A program made the translations under genes and the position numbers. From NCBI GenBank assembly GCA_963808705.1, contig CAWEHB010000016.1, forward strand, positions 868,001 through 932,000: a stretch of DNA of 64,000 bases, written 5' to 3'. The stretch comes from JASHPR01 sp963808705 (GTDB taxonomy: Bacteria > Actinomycetota > Actinomycetes > Streptosporangiales > Streptosporangiaceae). Below the pieces are notes generated by a model that saw only the letters and a program-made list of their open reading frames with translations, did not search any database and was not told the DNA's origin. Below, piece after piece: positions 1 through 8,582 of this stretch (within the stretch, counting starts at the first letter, position 1; each line of letters opens with the position of its first letter).

Positions 1-412
1 GCTCGACCGGGAGCCCGGCGGCCATCCGCCGCATCCGGCCGGCCACCCGCACCATGAAGAACTCGTCCAGGTTGCTCGCGAAGATGGCCAGGAACCGCAC
101 CCGCTCGAGCAGCGCCAGGGCCTCATCCTCGGCCAGCTCGAGCACCCGCTGGTTGAACCGGAGCCAGCTCTCCTCACGGTCCAGGTACCTGTCGAGCGGC
201 AGCTCATCGCCGTCCGGCAGGCTGGGCTCATCTACCGGCCCGGAAGCACGCTCCGTCACGGCCCGCACGGCCGGGCCGGGCTGGGCGCCGCTCACGCGTC
301 CCCGCCTGGCGGTCCGGACCGGCGCATCCGGTTGTCCGACGCTCACACCTGGCACCGCGCCTTCGCCGTTCGTTCCCTCGCCACGCTCTGAGGTGGTCTG
401 ACCTGAGCCCAT
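1..412 (-). CDS. ppk: Polyphosphate kinase 1, N-terminal part (runs off the window)
   Basis: Reading right to left from the ATG at 412, the frame gives about 70 low-complexity residues and then DRYLDREESWLRFNQRVLEL, followed by LLERVRFLAIFASNLDEFFM. Both are hallmarks of the PPK1 N-terminal domain, which contributes to dimerisation and ATP positioning. PPK1 reversibly polymerises the ATP gamma-phosphate into polyphosphate. Only about 137 residues are inside the window; the catalytic histidines lie beyond base 1. The poorly conserved N-terminal extension is common in actinobacterial homologues, so an internal start is possible. Confidence 0.9.
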   Translation of the reverse strand, partial: MGSGQTTSERGEGTNGEGAVPGVSVGQPDAPVRTARRGRVSGAQPGPAVRAVTERASGPVDEPSLPDGDELPLDRYLDREESWLRFNQRVLELAEDEALALLERVRFLAIFASNLDEFFMVRVAGRMRRMAAGLPVE

Positions 413-588
413 GCACCTATTGTCCCCAGTGTCGTCGCCAATCAACGGCGGCGGGGGTACTACCGAGCAAACTCCAGGTGACGGGCGGCCGGCGGGCGAG
501 CCCGCCAGGCCGGGCCGGCCGGGGCCCATCTTGCGGCCGGGCGCCGGCGGGCGGGAAGATCGGACGGCTGAGCGAACGGAGACAACGC

Positions 589-1493
589 ATGCGGATCGGC
601 ACCACCCAGGACGAGCCGGCCCTGAGGCCCTCACCCGCCTTCGCGACCAGTTGCAGCGCGCGGCCGATGACGGCTTCGCCTCGGCCTGGATGTCGAACAT
701 CTTCGGCCTGGACGCGCTGACGGCGCTGGCCGTGGCCGGGAGCCAGGTGCCGGGTATCGAGCTGGGCACGGCGGTGGTGCCGACCTACCCGCGGCACCCG
801 GCGGTGCTCGCGCAGCAGGCGCTGACCGCAGCCACGGCCCTGGGCGGGCGGCTGACGCTCGGCATCGGCCTGTCGCACAAGATCGTCATCGAGGACATGT
901 ACGGCTACAGCTTCGACCGGCCGGCCCGGCACATGCGCGAGTACCTCAGCATCCTGCTGCCGCTGCTCGACGGCGAGACGGTGTCGTTCCGGGGCGAGAC
1001 CATGCGGGCCGGGATCGGGTTGTCGACGCCGCGCCCCGGCCGGGTGCCCGTGCTGCTCGCGGCGCTCGCGCCGCAGATGCTCCGGCTGGCCGGCCAGCGC
1101 ACCGACGGGACCGTGCTGTGGATGACCGGGCCGGCCACGGTGCGGGATTACATCGTCCCGGCGATCAGGGCCGCGGCGCAGGCCGCCGGGCGGCCGAGTC
1201 CCCGCGTGGTCTGCATGCTGCCGGTCTGCGTCACCGACGATCCGGACGGCGCCCGGGCCCAAGCGAACCGGGTCTTGGCGATCTACGGGCAGCTGCCGTC
1301 CTACCGCGCGATGCTAGACCGGGAGGGCGCCGCGCAGCCCGGCGACGTCGCGCTGGCCGGCGACGAGGATTCCGTCGCCGCGCAGATCAGGGCCCTGGAG
1401 GAAGCTGGCGTGACCGACTTCGTGGCCGCCGAGTACTCGCACGGCGACGAGCGGGCGCGCACGCGGGCACTGCTGAAGTCACTGATCGGCTGA
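589..1493 (+). CDS. LLM-class (F420-dependent type) flavin oxidoreductase, apparent frameshift near the 5' end
   Basis: The luciferase-like TIM-barrel fold is clear in the main frame: DDGFASAWMSNIFGLDALT, GIELGTAVVPTYPRHPAVLA, LTLGIGLSHK, and a C-terminus of the usual type. These enzymes typically use F420 or FMN on small carbonyl or alcohol substrates; the substrate here is unknown. The expected N-terminal strand MRIGTTQDEP is present from ATG 589 but lies in a different frame from the rest. The two join only if one base is added around 616-622, where an extra G in the CCGGCC run would give EPGPEALTRLRDQ. Either the gene is broken, there is a sequence error, or translation begins downstream without the first strand. 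The body is otherwise intact to the TGA at 1491-1493. Confidence 0.75.
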
Positions 1494-1534
1494 CCGGCCG
1501 GTGCGGCGGGTGCGGCGGCCCCGCCGCTGCCCGG

Positions 1535-2809
1535 TCAGTGCAGGCCGGACCGGTCGGCTAGCTCGGCCAGCAGCATGGTCAGCTGCCGTTCCTCGGTCAC
1601 GGCCCGGCCGCTGGCCTGCATCAGCTCGGCCAGCCGGGGATCCCAGGGGCTCTCCGCTGCCGGGCCCTTGAGCGGCTCGGAGCTGGCCGCCAGGGCGCTG
1701 CGGTAGTCGTCCGCCCCCATGAGCCACGGTGCCGCGCCCAGCCGCCGGATGGCCGCCGCGGTCGTCCGCAGTCCCGGCCAGTCGAAGTCGCTGTGCCAGT
1801 GAATCCTGGTCCCGGTGGCGACCGCGGCCTGCAGCAGGCGGTAGCAGGCCACGGACGGCTCGCCCTCGGTGCAGACCAGCGGCGCGCTGTCGGCGCCCAG
1901 CTGGGCCGCGGCCGCGCGCAGCACCGCCGGGTTCTCGCAGACGCGCAGGTCGATGGCCAGCGGCATGACCGGCATGGCGGTGAGCTGGTGCAGGGTGACC
2001 CGGAACGGCTCCCCGGCCTCGGCGGCCCCGGTGAGCCAGTCGCCCAGGTCGTCGCCGACCGCCCGGACGTTGAGCACGAGCACCTGGCTGGCCAGGTCGT
2101 CGGTGACCACGCCCGCCGCCGTCCACAGCCCGCGCTCGGCCTCCCGGCCGGCCGGCGCCGGGACCGCCTCCCGGTGCGCCAGCGCGCGCAGCACCAGCGC
2201 GGCCAGCGGGGTCGCGTCCAGCGCCTTCGTGTCGCCGGTGACCGCCTCGGCCAGCACGGGCAGCAGCACCGCCGGCTCGTCGGCCGTGGCCGGCAGCCGC
2301 TCCAGCACGGCCGTGGCCTGGCCCAGCAGCTGCCCCTGCCCGTTGCGGACCAGCCGGGTGAGGGTACCGTCCCTGGTCACCTCGTCCAGCCAGGCGAGGT
2401 GCCACGCCGCCGCCGCCAGGCGGCTGCGCCGCGCCCCGTCCAGCGCGTCCTGGAATCGCCGGATCTCGGTGGCCCGCTCGGCGGCCCGGTCCCGGACCGG
2501 GCCGGTCAGGGACTCGACCGCGGCGCGCAGCCCGGACGCGATCCCGGCCCGGCGCAGCGCGGCGTCCACCTCGGGCAGCGGGATGCTGAGCGAGGTGCCG
2601 CGCCCGGCCGCGTGGCCGAGCAGGCGCCCGGCCGCCTTGCGCTGCTCGGCGGTGGCGCCGACCAGGGTGACGGTGCCGTCGACCGGCTCGCCGCGCTCCA
2701 GGCGGACCCGGACCCGGTCGATCAGCCAGCTGAGTTCCGGCGTGCCCAGCACGTGCTGCAACCGCTGCGGGTCACTGACCCAGGGGTCTGCTGTTTCGCT
2801 GGCCATCAA
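1535..2809 (-). CDS. TIGR02679-family protein (DUF3323 + DUF2399 Toprim; JetD-like), orphan
   Basis: The 424-residue product matches the layout of TIGR02679 proteins: an N-terminal DUF3323-type region, a helical middle, and a C-terminal DUF2399 Toprim-like nuclease domain. Toprim signatures are visible: the glutamate in VCTEGEPS and the D-x-D in HSDFDWPGLR. In Wadjet (JetABCD) anti-plasmid systems this protein is the nuclease JetD, working with an SMC-like JetC and the kleisin partners JetA and JetB. None of those partners is in the window: the downstream neighbour is the LLM oxidoreductase and the upstream side holds a DinB remnant. The length looks complete, so this is an orphan JetD or the last survivor of a lost system. 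ATG at 2809; a second Met follows directly. Confidence 0.8.
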   Translation of the reverse strand: MMASETADPWVSDPQRLQHVLGTPELSWLIDRVRVRLERGEPVDGTVTLVGATAEQRKAAGRLLGHAAGRGTSLSIPLPEVDAALRRAGIASGLRAAVESLTGPVRDRAAERATEIRRFQDALDGARRSRLAAAAWHLAWLDEVTRDGTLTRLVRNGQGQLLGQATAVLERLPATADEPAVLLPVLAEAVTGDTKALDATPLAALVLRALAHREAVPAPAGREAERGLWTAAGVVTDDLASQVLVLNVRAVGDDLGDWLTGAAEAGEPFRVTLHQLTAMPVMPLAIDLRVCENPAVLRAAAAQLGADSAPLVCTEGEPSVACYRLLQAAVATGTRIHWHSDFDWPGLRTTAAAIRRLGAAPWLMGADDYRSALAASSEPLKGPAAESPWDPRLAELMQASGRAVTEERQLTMLLAELADRSGLH

Positions 2810-2865
2810 CTCGCTCGCTTGGCCATGCTGGCCATTCCTGGTCGCCCCGGTGCCGTCCTATTCTT

Positions 2866-3027
2866 TCAGTCTCTGTGCTCGCGGCCCGGGCTGCAATGCC
2901 GGTAAAGGTCGCGCAGCAGGGAGATCTCCGCGCCATGGTGGATGACCTCGCGGTGGATGTGCAGCACCAGCTCGGCCATCGAGGAGTCGGCGAACGGGCC
3001 CGCGGCCGGGCCCGGGCCGACGGGCGG
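2866..3027 (-). pseudogene. C-terminal remnant of a DinB-superfamily protein
   Basis: Directly after the stop codon of the ferredoxin reductase, the same frame reads FADSSMAELVLHIHREVIHH followed by GAEISLLRDLYRH and a stop. This is the characteristic last helix of DinB_2-type proteins (mycothiol- or bacillithiol-dependent transferase fold), which are normally about 170 residues long. Only about 54 codons remain, with no start codon except an internal Met. It reads as the tail of a gene whose 5' part was lost when the reductase came to sit here. Confidence 0.55.
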
Positions 3028-4485
3028 CTAGAACCGCGCGCCGAGGCCGCAGGCCCGGTGCAGTTCCTCGCGGCTGGACAGCTTGACCCGGGCGCCGCGG
3101 CCGAGGGAGGCCGCGAGCTCCTTCTCCGCGTTCTCGATCCCGAGCCAGTCGGCGTAGCTCACCGGGCGGATCCCGCGGGCCGCCAGCAGCTGCTCGAAGC
3201 GCGACGCGGACCCCGGGCCGTCCGCGGCCTCCAGCCCGGCCTCGGGATAGCGGAGCAGCCCGGCCCTGGGCAGCTGGACGTCCTCCGGGCCAGGGCCGCC
3301 GGCCAGGTCGGCGAGCAGCGCGCGGACGGTCTCCGCGGCGTCGGACTTGTTGGTCCCGATGACGCCGGTGGGCCCGCGCTTGAGCCAGCCGGCCACGTAC
3401 TCCCCGGGCAGCGCGGCCCCGTCGGGCCCGAGCACCCGTCCCTCCGCGTTCGGTACCACGTACGCCCGGTCGTCGAACGGCACGCCGCGCAGCGGCACGC
3501 TCTGGTATCCCACGCTGCGCAGCACCATCTGCGCGCCGAGCGTGTCGTACGTGCCGGTCCCGACAAACCTGCCGTTTTCGTCCAGCCGGGTGCGCTCCAG
3601 GGTCAGCCCGGACACCTGGCCCGGCCCGTGAATCTCGGTCGGCCGCAGCCAGAACCTGATGAACAGCCTGCGCGCGCCGCCCTCCGGCTCCCGCCCGGCC
3701 CACTCCCTGATCACCGCGTAGTTGCCGCGCACGTGCCGGTCGGTCTCGGTCAGCCGCGTGCTCTCCCCGGTCGGGTCGAAGGCGTCCAGGTCGGCTTCGC
3801 CGCCGTAGACCACCACCTCCACGCCGGGCAGCTCGCCGAGCTCGCGCAGTTCCTTGGTGGTGAACTTGGCCTGGGCCGGGCCGCGGCGGCCGATCATGTG
3901 GACCTCGCGGACCTTGCTGGTCATCAGCGTGTCGAGCACCGGCTGCGAGATGTCGGTCTGGCGCAGATCTTCGGGGTCCCGGGCCAGGATCCTGGCCACG
4001 TCCACCGCCACGTTGCCGACGCCGATGACCGCGACCGACTCGGCGTCCAGGGTGTACTTGCCCGGGTCGATATCCGGGTGGCCGGAGTACCAGTTCACAA
4101 AGTCGGTGGCCGCGACGCTGCCCGGCAGGTCCTCGCCGGGGATGCCCATCCGCCGGTCCCGCATCGCGCCGGTCGCGTACACCACCGCGTCGTAGCTGGC
4201 CAGCAGGTCCTCGCGGGTCACGTCGTCGCCGAGGTGCACGCCGCCGACGAAGCTGACGCCGTCGTGCTCGAGCACGGTCCGCAGCTTCTCCGCGATCGAC
4301 TTGATCGACTTGTGGTCAGGGGCGACGCCGTACCGGACCAGGCCGTAAGGGGTGGGCAGCCGGTCAATCACGTCAATCTTGATCGCGTGCGGGGCATCGA
4401 GCGCCGCGCCCTGCTTGAGCAGCGCCTCGGCGGTATAGAGGCCGGCCGGGCCAGACCCTACGACGGCAATCTGAAGTGTTCTCAT
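3028..4485 (-). CDS. FAD-dependent ferredoxin--NADP+ reductase (adrenodoxin reductase / FprA type)
   Basis: The 485-residue product starts MRTLQIAVVGSGPAGLYTAE, an FAD-binding GxGxxG fold, followed by LPTPYGLVRYGVAPDH, typical of the FprA/adrenodoxin reductase family. NADP-binding GVGNVAVDVARIL sits around residue 155, and GWLKRGPTGVIGTNKSDA, the conserved family C-terminal motif, is present. These enzymes pass electrons from NADPH to ferredoxins that feed P450s or biosynthetic iron-sulfur enzymes. The frame stays open upstream, but homology begins at the Met at 4485, so that start is chosen. It lies 28 bases downstream of dxs on the same strand. Since the late MEP-pathway enzymes depend on reduced ferredoxin, a shared role is conceivable (inference). 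Confidence 0.9.
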   Translation of the reverse strand: MRTLQIAVVGSGPAGLYTAEALLKQGAALDAPHAIKIDVIDRLPTPYGLVRYGVAPDHKSIKSIAEKLRTVLEHDGVSFVGGVHLGDDVTREDLLASYDAVVYATGAMRDRRMGIPGEDLPGSVAATDFVNWYSGHPDIDPGKYTLDAESVAVIGVGNVAVDVARILARDPEDLRQTDISQPVLDTLMTSKVREVHMIGRRGPAQAKFTTKELRELGELPGVEVVVYGGEADLDAFDPTGESTRLTETDRHVRGNYAVIREWAGREPEGGARRLFIRFWLRPTEIHGPGQVSGLTLERTRLDENGRFVGTGTYDTLGAQMVLRSVGYQSVPLRGVPFDDRAYVVPNAEGRVLGPDGAALPGEYVAGWLKRGPTGVIGTNKSDAAETVRALLADLAGGPGPEDVQLPRAGLLRYPEAGLEAADGPGSASRFEQLLAARGIRPVSYADWLGIENAEKELAASLGRGARVKLSSREELHRACGLGARF

Positions 4486-4513
4486 AAATCCCGATTCTGC
4501 CCTTGATTCATTA

Positions 4514-6433
4514 TCACGCGTGCTGGTCGTGAGCAAGCTCTGAGGTTTTCCTCGCCACAGCTTCAGTAATCGCACGGGCCAGGTGCTGCGGGGCCAGGCC
4601 CAGGTCGTCGAGGATCTGGCCGCGGTCGCCGTGGTCGAGGAACTCCTGGGGCAGGCCGAACGTGCGCGCCGGGGTGTCCACGTCGTGGTCCCGCAGCAGC
4701 CGGCACACGGCATCGCCGAAGCCCCCCGCCCGGCCGTTGTCCTCCACGGTCACTACCAGCCGGTGTTCGCGTGCCTCGTCGGCCAGCGCCTCGTCCAGCG
4801 GCTTGACCCAGCGCGGGTCGACGACCGTGACGCCGATGCCCTGGTCGGCCAGGCGCTCCGCGGTCTCCGCGCAGGCCACCGCCATCGTCCCGGCCCCGAC
4901 CAGCAGCACGTCCCGGGCCGTGCCGCCGGCGGGCCGGGCCAGCACGTCCATGCTGCCGAGCCGGCCGACGGCCTCGACCTCGGTGCCCACCGTGGCCTTC
5001 GGGTAGCGCAGCACGGTGGGGCCGTCGCTCACCGCCACGGCCTCGTCCAGCAGCTCGGCGAGGCGGGTGGCGTCCCGCGGCGCCGCGATCCTCAGCCCGG
5101 GCACCACCTGCAGGATCGAGCCGTCCCACATGCCGTGGTGGCTGGCCCCGTCGGGGCCGGTGATCCCGGCCCGGTCCAGCGCGATCGTCACCGGCAGCTG
5201 GTGCAGGGCCACGTCCATCAGCAGCTGATCGAAGGCCCGGTTCAGGAACGTCGCGTAGATCGCGACCACCGGGTGCAGGCCGCCCATGGCCAGGCCCGCC
5301 GCGCAGGTCATCGCGTGCTGCTCGGCGATGCCGACGTCGAACACCCGGTCCGGGAAGGCCCGCGCGAACGCGGTGAGCTTGGTCGGGTGCAGCATCGCCG
5401 CGGTGACCGCGACGACGTCCGGGCGCCGCGCGCCGATCGCGGCCAGCTCGTCGCCGAACACCTCCGACCAGGTCCGCTTCGGTATCACCGGCCCGGGCTG
5501 CGCGGCCAGGTGCGCGGGCGGGGCGGCCGGCACCTGGTGCAGGCAGTCCTCCTCGTTCTGCTCGGCGAGCGGGTAGCCGAACCCCTTCCTGGTGATCACG
5601 TGCACGATCACCGGGCCGCCGTAATCGCCGGCCCGGCGCAGCGCGTGCTCGACCATCTGCTCGTCGTGCCCGTCGATGGGCCCGAGGTACTTCAGGCCGA
5701 GGTCCTGGAACAGGACCTGCGGCTGCAGCACGTCCTTGATGCCCTTCTTGATCCCGTGCAGCGTGTCGTAGAGCGGCGGCCCGACCAGCGGCGTGCGCGG
5801 CAGCGTGGTCTTGATGTACTCGAGCACGTGCTCGTAGCGCTGGGAGACCCGGACCGCCGCGAGGTGGTCGGCCAGCCCGCCGATCGTCGGCTGGTAGGAG
5901 CGGCCGTTGTCGTTGACGACGATGACGATCCGGCTGTCCCTGGCCACCGCGATGTTGTTCAGCGCTTCCCAGGCCATGCCTCCGGTCAGCGCGCCGTCGC
6001 CGATGACCGCCACCACGGTGCGGTGCGTCTCGCCCCGCAGCCGGTAGGCCTTGGCCAGGCCGTCGGCGTAGCAGAGGCTGGTGGAGGCGTGCGAGTTCTC
6101 GACCAGGTCGTGCTCGGATTCGGCCCGGCTCGGGTAGCCGGACACCCCGCCGGCCAGCCGCAGCGTGCCGAACTCCGCGTACCGGCCGGTGAGCAGCTTG
6201 TGCACGTAGGCCTGGTGGCCGACGTCGAACACGATCCGGTCGACCGGAGAGTCGAAGACCCGGTGCAGCGCGATGGTCAGCTCGACCACGCCCAGGTTCG
6301 GCCCCAGGTGACCGCTGTTCCTGGATACCGTCTCGATCAGCTCGTCCCGGATCTCGCTGGCCAGCCGGGGCAGTTCGTCTGCGTTGAGCGCCTTGAGGTC
6401 CCGCGGACCTGAGATGGTTTCCAGCAGCGTCAC
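4514..6433 (-). CDS. dxs: 1-deoxy-D-xylulose-5-phosphate synthase
   Basis: The 639-residue length is normal for DXS, which condenses pyruvate and glyceraldehyde 3-phosphate in the first step of the MEP isoprenoid pathway. It starts MTLLETISGPRDLKALNADE. The thiamine diphosphate motif GDGALTGGMAWEALNN is present, as are the transketolase-like pyrimidine-binding segment with DVGIAEQHAMTCAAGLAMGG and a C-terminal domain with TVEDNGRAGGFGDAV. Upstream sequence (6434-6556) shows no riboswitch that could be recognised. The downstream reductase is probably co-transcribed. Confidence 0.97.
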   Translation of the reverse strand: MTLLETISGPRDLKALNADELPRLASEIRDELIETVSRNSGHLGPNLGVVELTIALHRVFDSPVDRIVFDVGHQAYVHKLLTGRYAEFGTLRLAGGVSGYPSRAESEHDLVENSHASTSLCYADGLAKAYRLRGETHRTVVAVIGDGALTGGMAWEALNNIAVARDSRIVIVVNDNGRSYQPTIGGLADHLAAVRVSQRYEHVLEYIKTTLPRTPLVGPPLYDTLHGIKKGIKDVLQPQVLFQDLGLKYLGPIDGHDEQMVEHALRRAGDYGGPVIVHVITRKGFGYPLAEQNEEDCLHQVPAAPPAHLAAQPGPVIPKRTWSEVFGDELAAIGARRPDVVAVTAAMLHPTKLTAFARAFPDRVFDVGIAEQHAMTCAAGLAMGGLHPVVAIYATFLNRAFDQLLMDVALHQLPVTIALDRAGITGPDGASHHGMWDGSILQVVPGLRIAAPRDATRLAELLDEAVAVSDGPTVLRYPKATVGTEVEAVGRLGSMDVLARPAGGTARDVLLVGAGTMAVACAETAERLADQGIGVTVVDPRWVKPLDEALADEAREHRLVVTVEDNGRAGGFGDAVCRLLRDHDVDTPARTFGLPQEFLDHGDRGQILDDLGLAPQHLARAITEAVARKTSELAHDQHA

Positions 6434-6556
6434 GGGCTCTGCTCCTCCGTGGTCGTCGGGCCTCGGGTTAGCCGGCTGGCCGGTCCCGCGGCGCAGGGCA
6501 GCCGGTCCGGGAATCCACCGATTCTAGTTCCGCCTCAGCAACGACCGTACCTTGTG

Positions 6557-7003
6557 TCACCGCTGCGCCCTGACGGCCTCGTCAGCCAGCAGCCGGGCCA
6601 CGCCGTCGGCGACCTCCGGGGCCAGCTCCCACAGGCCGGGCTGGCCCACGGTCAGGACCGGCCACCGCAGCGGCCGCGGATCCGCGAGCCGCCAGTGGTA
6701 GGCGCCGCGGCTGGCCCACTCGCCGCAGCCGCACGAGCCGCCACGGGCGGCCGCCGCGCACACCCCCGCCAGGCTGACCACGGCGACGATGCCGCCGATC
6801 GCGGTCACCGGGTCGGCCGAGTCCCAGGCGGCGCTGGCGGCCCGGCGGACCACGTCGTGCTCGAAGGATTCCAGGTCAACACGGAACGAGGCGTAGATGG
6901 CGACCGGCCCGCGGTAGCCGGTGCCCGCGGCCCGGTTCAGGACCGGCTTGTGCCCGCGGGCGATCGCCCATGCCCAGGGCTGGCGCACGCTGATGGCCCG
7001 CAA
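6557..7003 (-). CDS. ASCH-domain protein
   Basis: The 148-residue product begins RAISVRQPWAWAIARGHKPV and contains GPVAIYASFR and GIVAVVSLAG, the typical strand pattern of ASCH/PUA-like domains, which bind RNA or modified nucleotides. A loop SCGCGEWA with two cysteines interrupts the fold. The start is a TTG at 7003, supported by the Shine-Dalgarno GGGAGG six bases upstream on the minus strand. Its cellular role cannot be inferred from context; it sits between an MFS exporter and dxs. Confidence 0.8.
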   Translation of the reverse strand: MRAISVRQPWAWAIARGHKPVLNRAAGTGYRGPVAIYASFRVDLESFEHDVVRRAASAAWDSADPVTAIGGIVAVVSLAGVCAAAARGGSCGCGEWASRGAYHWRLADPRPLRWPVLTVGQPGLWELAPEVADGVARLLADEAVRAQR

Positions 7004-7081
7004 CAGCGACCTCCCCCGTCTCGCGTGCCTGCTGACTCATCACACGTCTGCGGGCGGGCGCCGGTTCACCGCGACTCACGG

Positions 7082-8359
7082 TCACGGCGGCGGCAGGGTC
7101 CGGGCCCGGCCGGCCAGCCACCCGGCCCAGAGCTGGAGCCCGACCGCCCCGAGCAGCGCCAGCACCGGGATCGTCCAGCCGCCGGTTACCCGGTGCAGGA
7201 ACCCGACCCCGAGCGGCCCGGCCGCCGCGATCAGGTAGCCGGCGCTCTGCGCGAATCCGGACAGGGACGCGGCGGTCGCCGGATTGGGCGCCCGGGCCGC
7301 GGTAAAGAAGATCGCGAGCCCCAGCGACGAGCCCTGGCCCAGCCCGAGCAGGAGCGCCCAGGCGGCGGCGCTGCCGGTGGGGGCGACGAGCGTGCCGCTG
7401 AGGCCGACGGCGATCGCCAGCACCGTCGCCGCGACCAGGAGGCGCTGGTCGCGAGCGCGGTGCGCGACCATCGGCATGGCCATGGCGGCGAGCGCGTTGC
7501 CGCCGTTCATCAGGGCGAGCAGCCCGCCGGCGCCCGCGGCGCTCACGCCGCGGTCCTGGAACAGGGTGGGCAGCCAGGACAGCGTGGCGTAGTAGTCCAG
7601 GCTCTGCAGGCCCATGAACGCGGCCACCTGCCACGCGAGCGCATGCCGGTGCACGGCCGCCCGGGCGCGGCGATCCGGCGCCAGGCGGCCCGGTTTCGTG
7701 TGGTACCGGACCTGCGGCAGCCATACCACGGCCGCCACCACGGCGGGCAGTGCCCACAGGCCGAGCGTGAGCTGGACCGGCCAGCCCGATCCGGGACGTG
7801 CGCTGGCGGCGGCCCGGAACACCGGCACGGCGATCAGCGACGCCACGACCGCGCCCGCGCCGAGCATGAGCAGGTAGGCCCCGATGAGCAGGCCCGCGTG
7901 CTGCGGGCGGCGGCGCTTGACCAGACTGGGCAGCAGGACGTTCATCAGGGCGATCGCGCCGCCCGCCAGCACCGTACCGGGAAACAGCAGGGCTCCCGGC
8001 GCGGCGCCGCGCAGCAGCAGGCCGCCCGCCAGCAGCAGCAGCGCGGTCAGCAGCACCCACTCCTCGCCGAACCGGTGGCTCAGCGGGGCGGCCAGGCCGG
8101 AGAACAGCCCGAAGCAGAGCACCGGGATCGCGGCCAGCACGGCGATCGAGGCCGAGGACAGGTGCAGCGCCGCGGACAGCTCGGGGAAGACCGGGGGCAG
8201 GCTGGTGATCGCGGCCCGGAGGTTGATCGCGAGCACCATGATGCCGACCGTGAGCAGCGCCACGTCCCGGGCGCGATGCGGGCGGGCCCGCAGCCGCGGG
8301 CCGGCCTCGGACGGGACGTCGGCCATGTCCGAGGTGTCTGGCGAGTCGGAGTGACGCAC
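7082..8359 (-). CDS. MFS transporter, CynX/NimT-like
   Basis: This is a 425-residue integral membrane protein with about twelve hydrophobic segments. LRAAITSLPPVFPELSAAL, in the first membrane helix after an arginine-rich cytoplasmic N-terminus, resembles the CynX/NimT (cyanate/2-nitroimidazole) branch of the major facilitator superfamily. The substrate is unknown. The GTG at 8359 lies six bases after a TAGCGT -10-like hexamer, which suggests a leaderless mRNA. An internal Met at residue 12 is an alternative start. Confidence 0.85.
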   Translation of the reverse strand: MRHSDSPDTSDMADVPSEAGPRLRARPHRARDVALLTVGIMVLAINLRAAITSLPPVFPELSAALHLSSASIAVLAAIPVLCFGLFSGLAAPLSHRFGEEWVLLTALLLLAGGLLLRGAAPGALLFPGTVLAGGAIALMNVLLPSLVKRRRPQHAGLLIGAYLLMLGAGAVVASLIAVPVFRAAASARPGSGWPVQLTLGLWALPAVVAAVVWLPQVRYHTKPGRLAPDRRARAAVHRHALAWQVAAFMGLQSLDYYATLSWLPTLFQDRGVSAAGAGGLLALMNGGNALAAMAMPMVAHRARDQRLLVAATVLAIAVGLSGTLVAPTGSAAAWALLLGLGQGSSLGLAIFFTAARAPNPATAASLSGFAQSAGYLIAAAGPLGVGFLHRVTGGWTIPVLALLGAVGLQLWAGWLAGRARTLPPP

Positions 8360-8365
8360 CCAAAG

Positions 8366-8371
8366 ACGCTA
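8366..8371 (-). promoter_or_regulatory. Candidate -10 box for a leaderless MFS transcript
   Basis: On the minus strand TAGCGT is followed by six bases and then the GTG start at 8359. The TANNNT hexamer placed 6-7 bases before the start codon is the usual actinobacterial leaderless arrangement. No Shine-Dalgarno sequence is seen. Confidence 0.45.
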
Positions 8372-8405
8372 CCGTTGCCACGTGAGCGAGCCGGAGGGGC
8401 CGCGG

Positions 8406-8566
8406 CGCCGTCTGGACTGAGGAGAGAGGGAGCTTGCGACCGAGCGACGAGGCTTGTCCGAGCCAAAGGGGCGCGCCGCCGTCTGGACTGACGAGCGAGG
8501 GCGCGAGGAACGAGCGCCCGAGCGAGGAGGGAAGACGGCGGGTTAAAGCGCCCCGGAGGCGAGCGG
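8406..8566 (+). repeat. Dispersed leader repeat, copies A and B
   Basis: Two related units lie head to tail: TCTGGACTGAGGAGAGAGGG at about 8411 and TCTGGACTGACGAGCGAGGG at about 8481. They are followed by GGAAGACGGCG and CCCCGGAGGCGAGCGG. A third copy with the same order of blocks occurs at 58296-58404, directly before the MoxR gene. The last block supplies a GGAGG close to the following start codon. Confidence 0.6.
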
Positions 8567-8582
8567 AAAACAGGGGAACACA

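Noticed and set aside
4583..6412. Long plus-strand frame opposite dxs
   Set aside because: His/Arg/Gln-rich translation typical of antisense shadows; dxs is complete on the minus strand.
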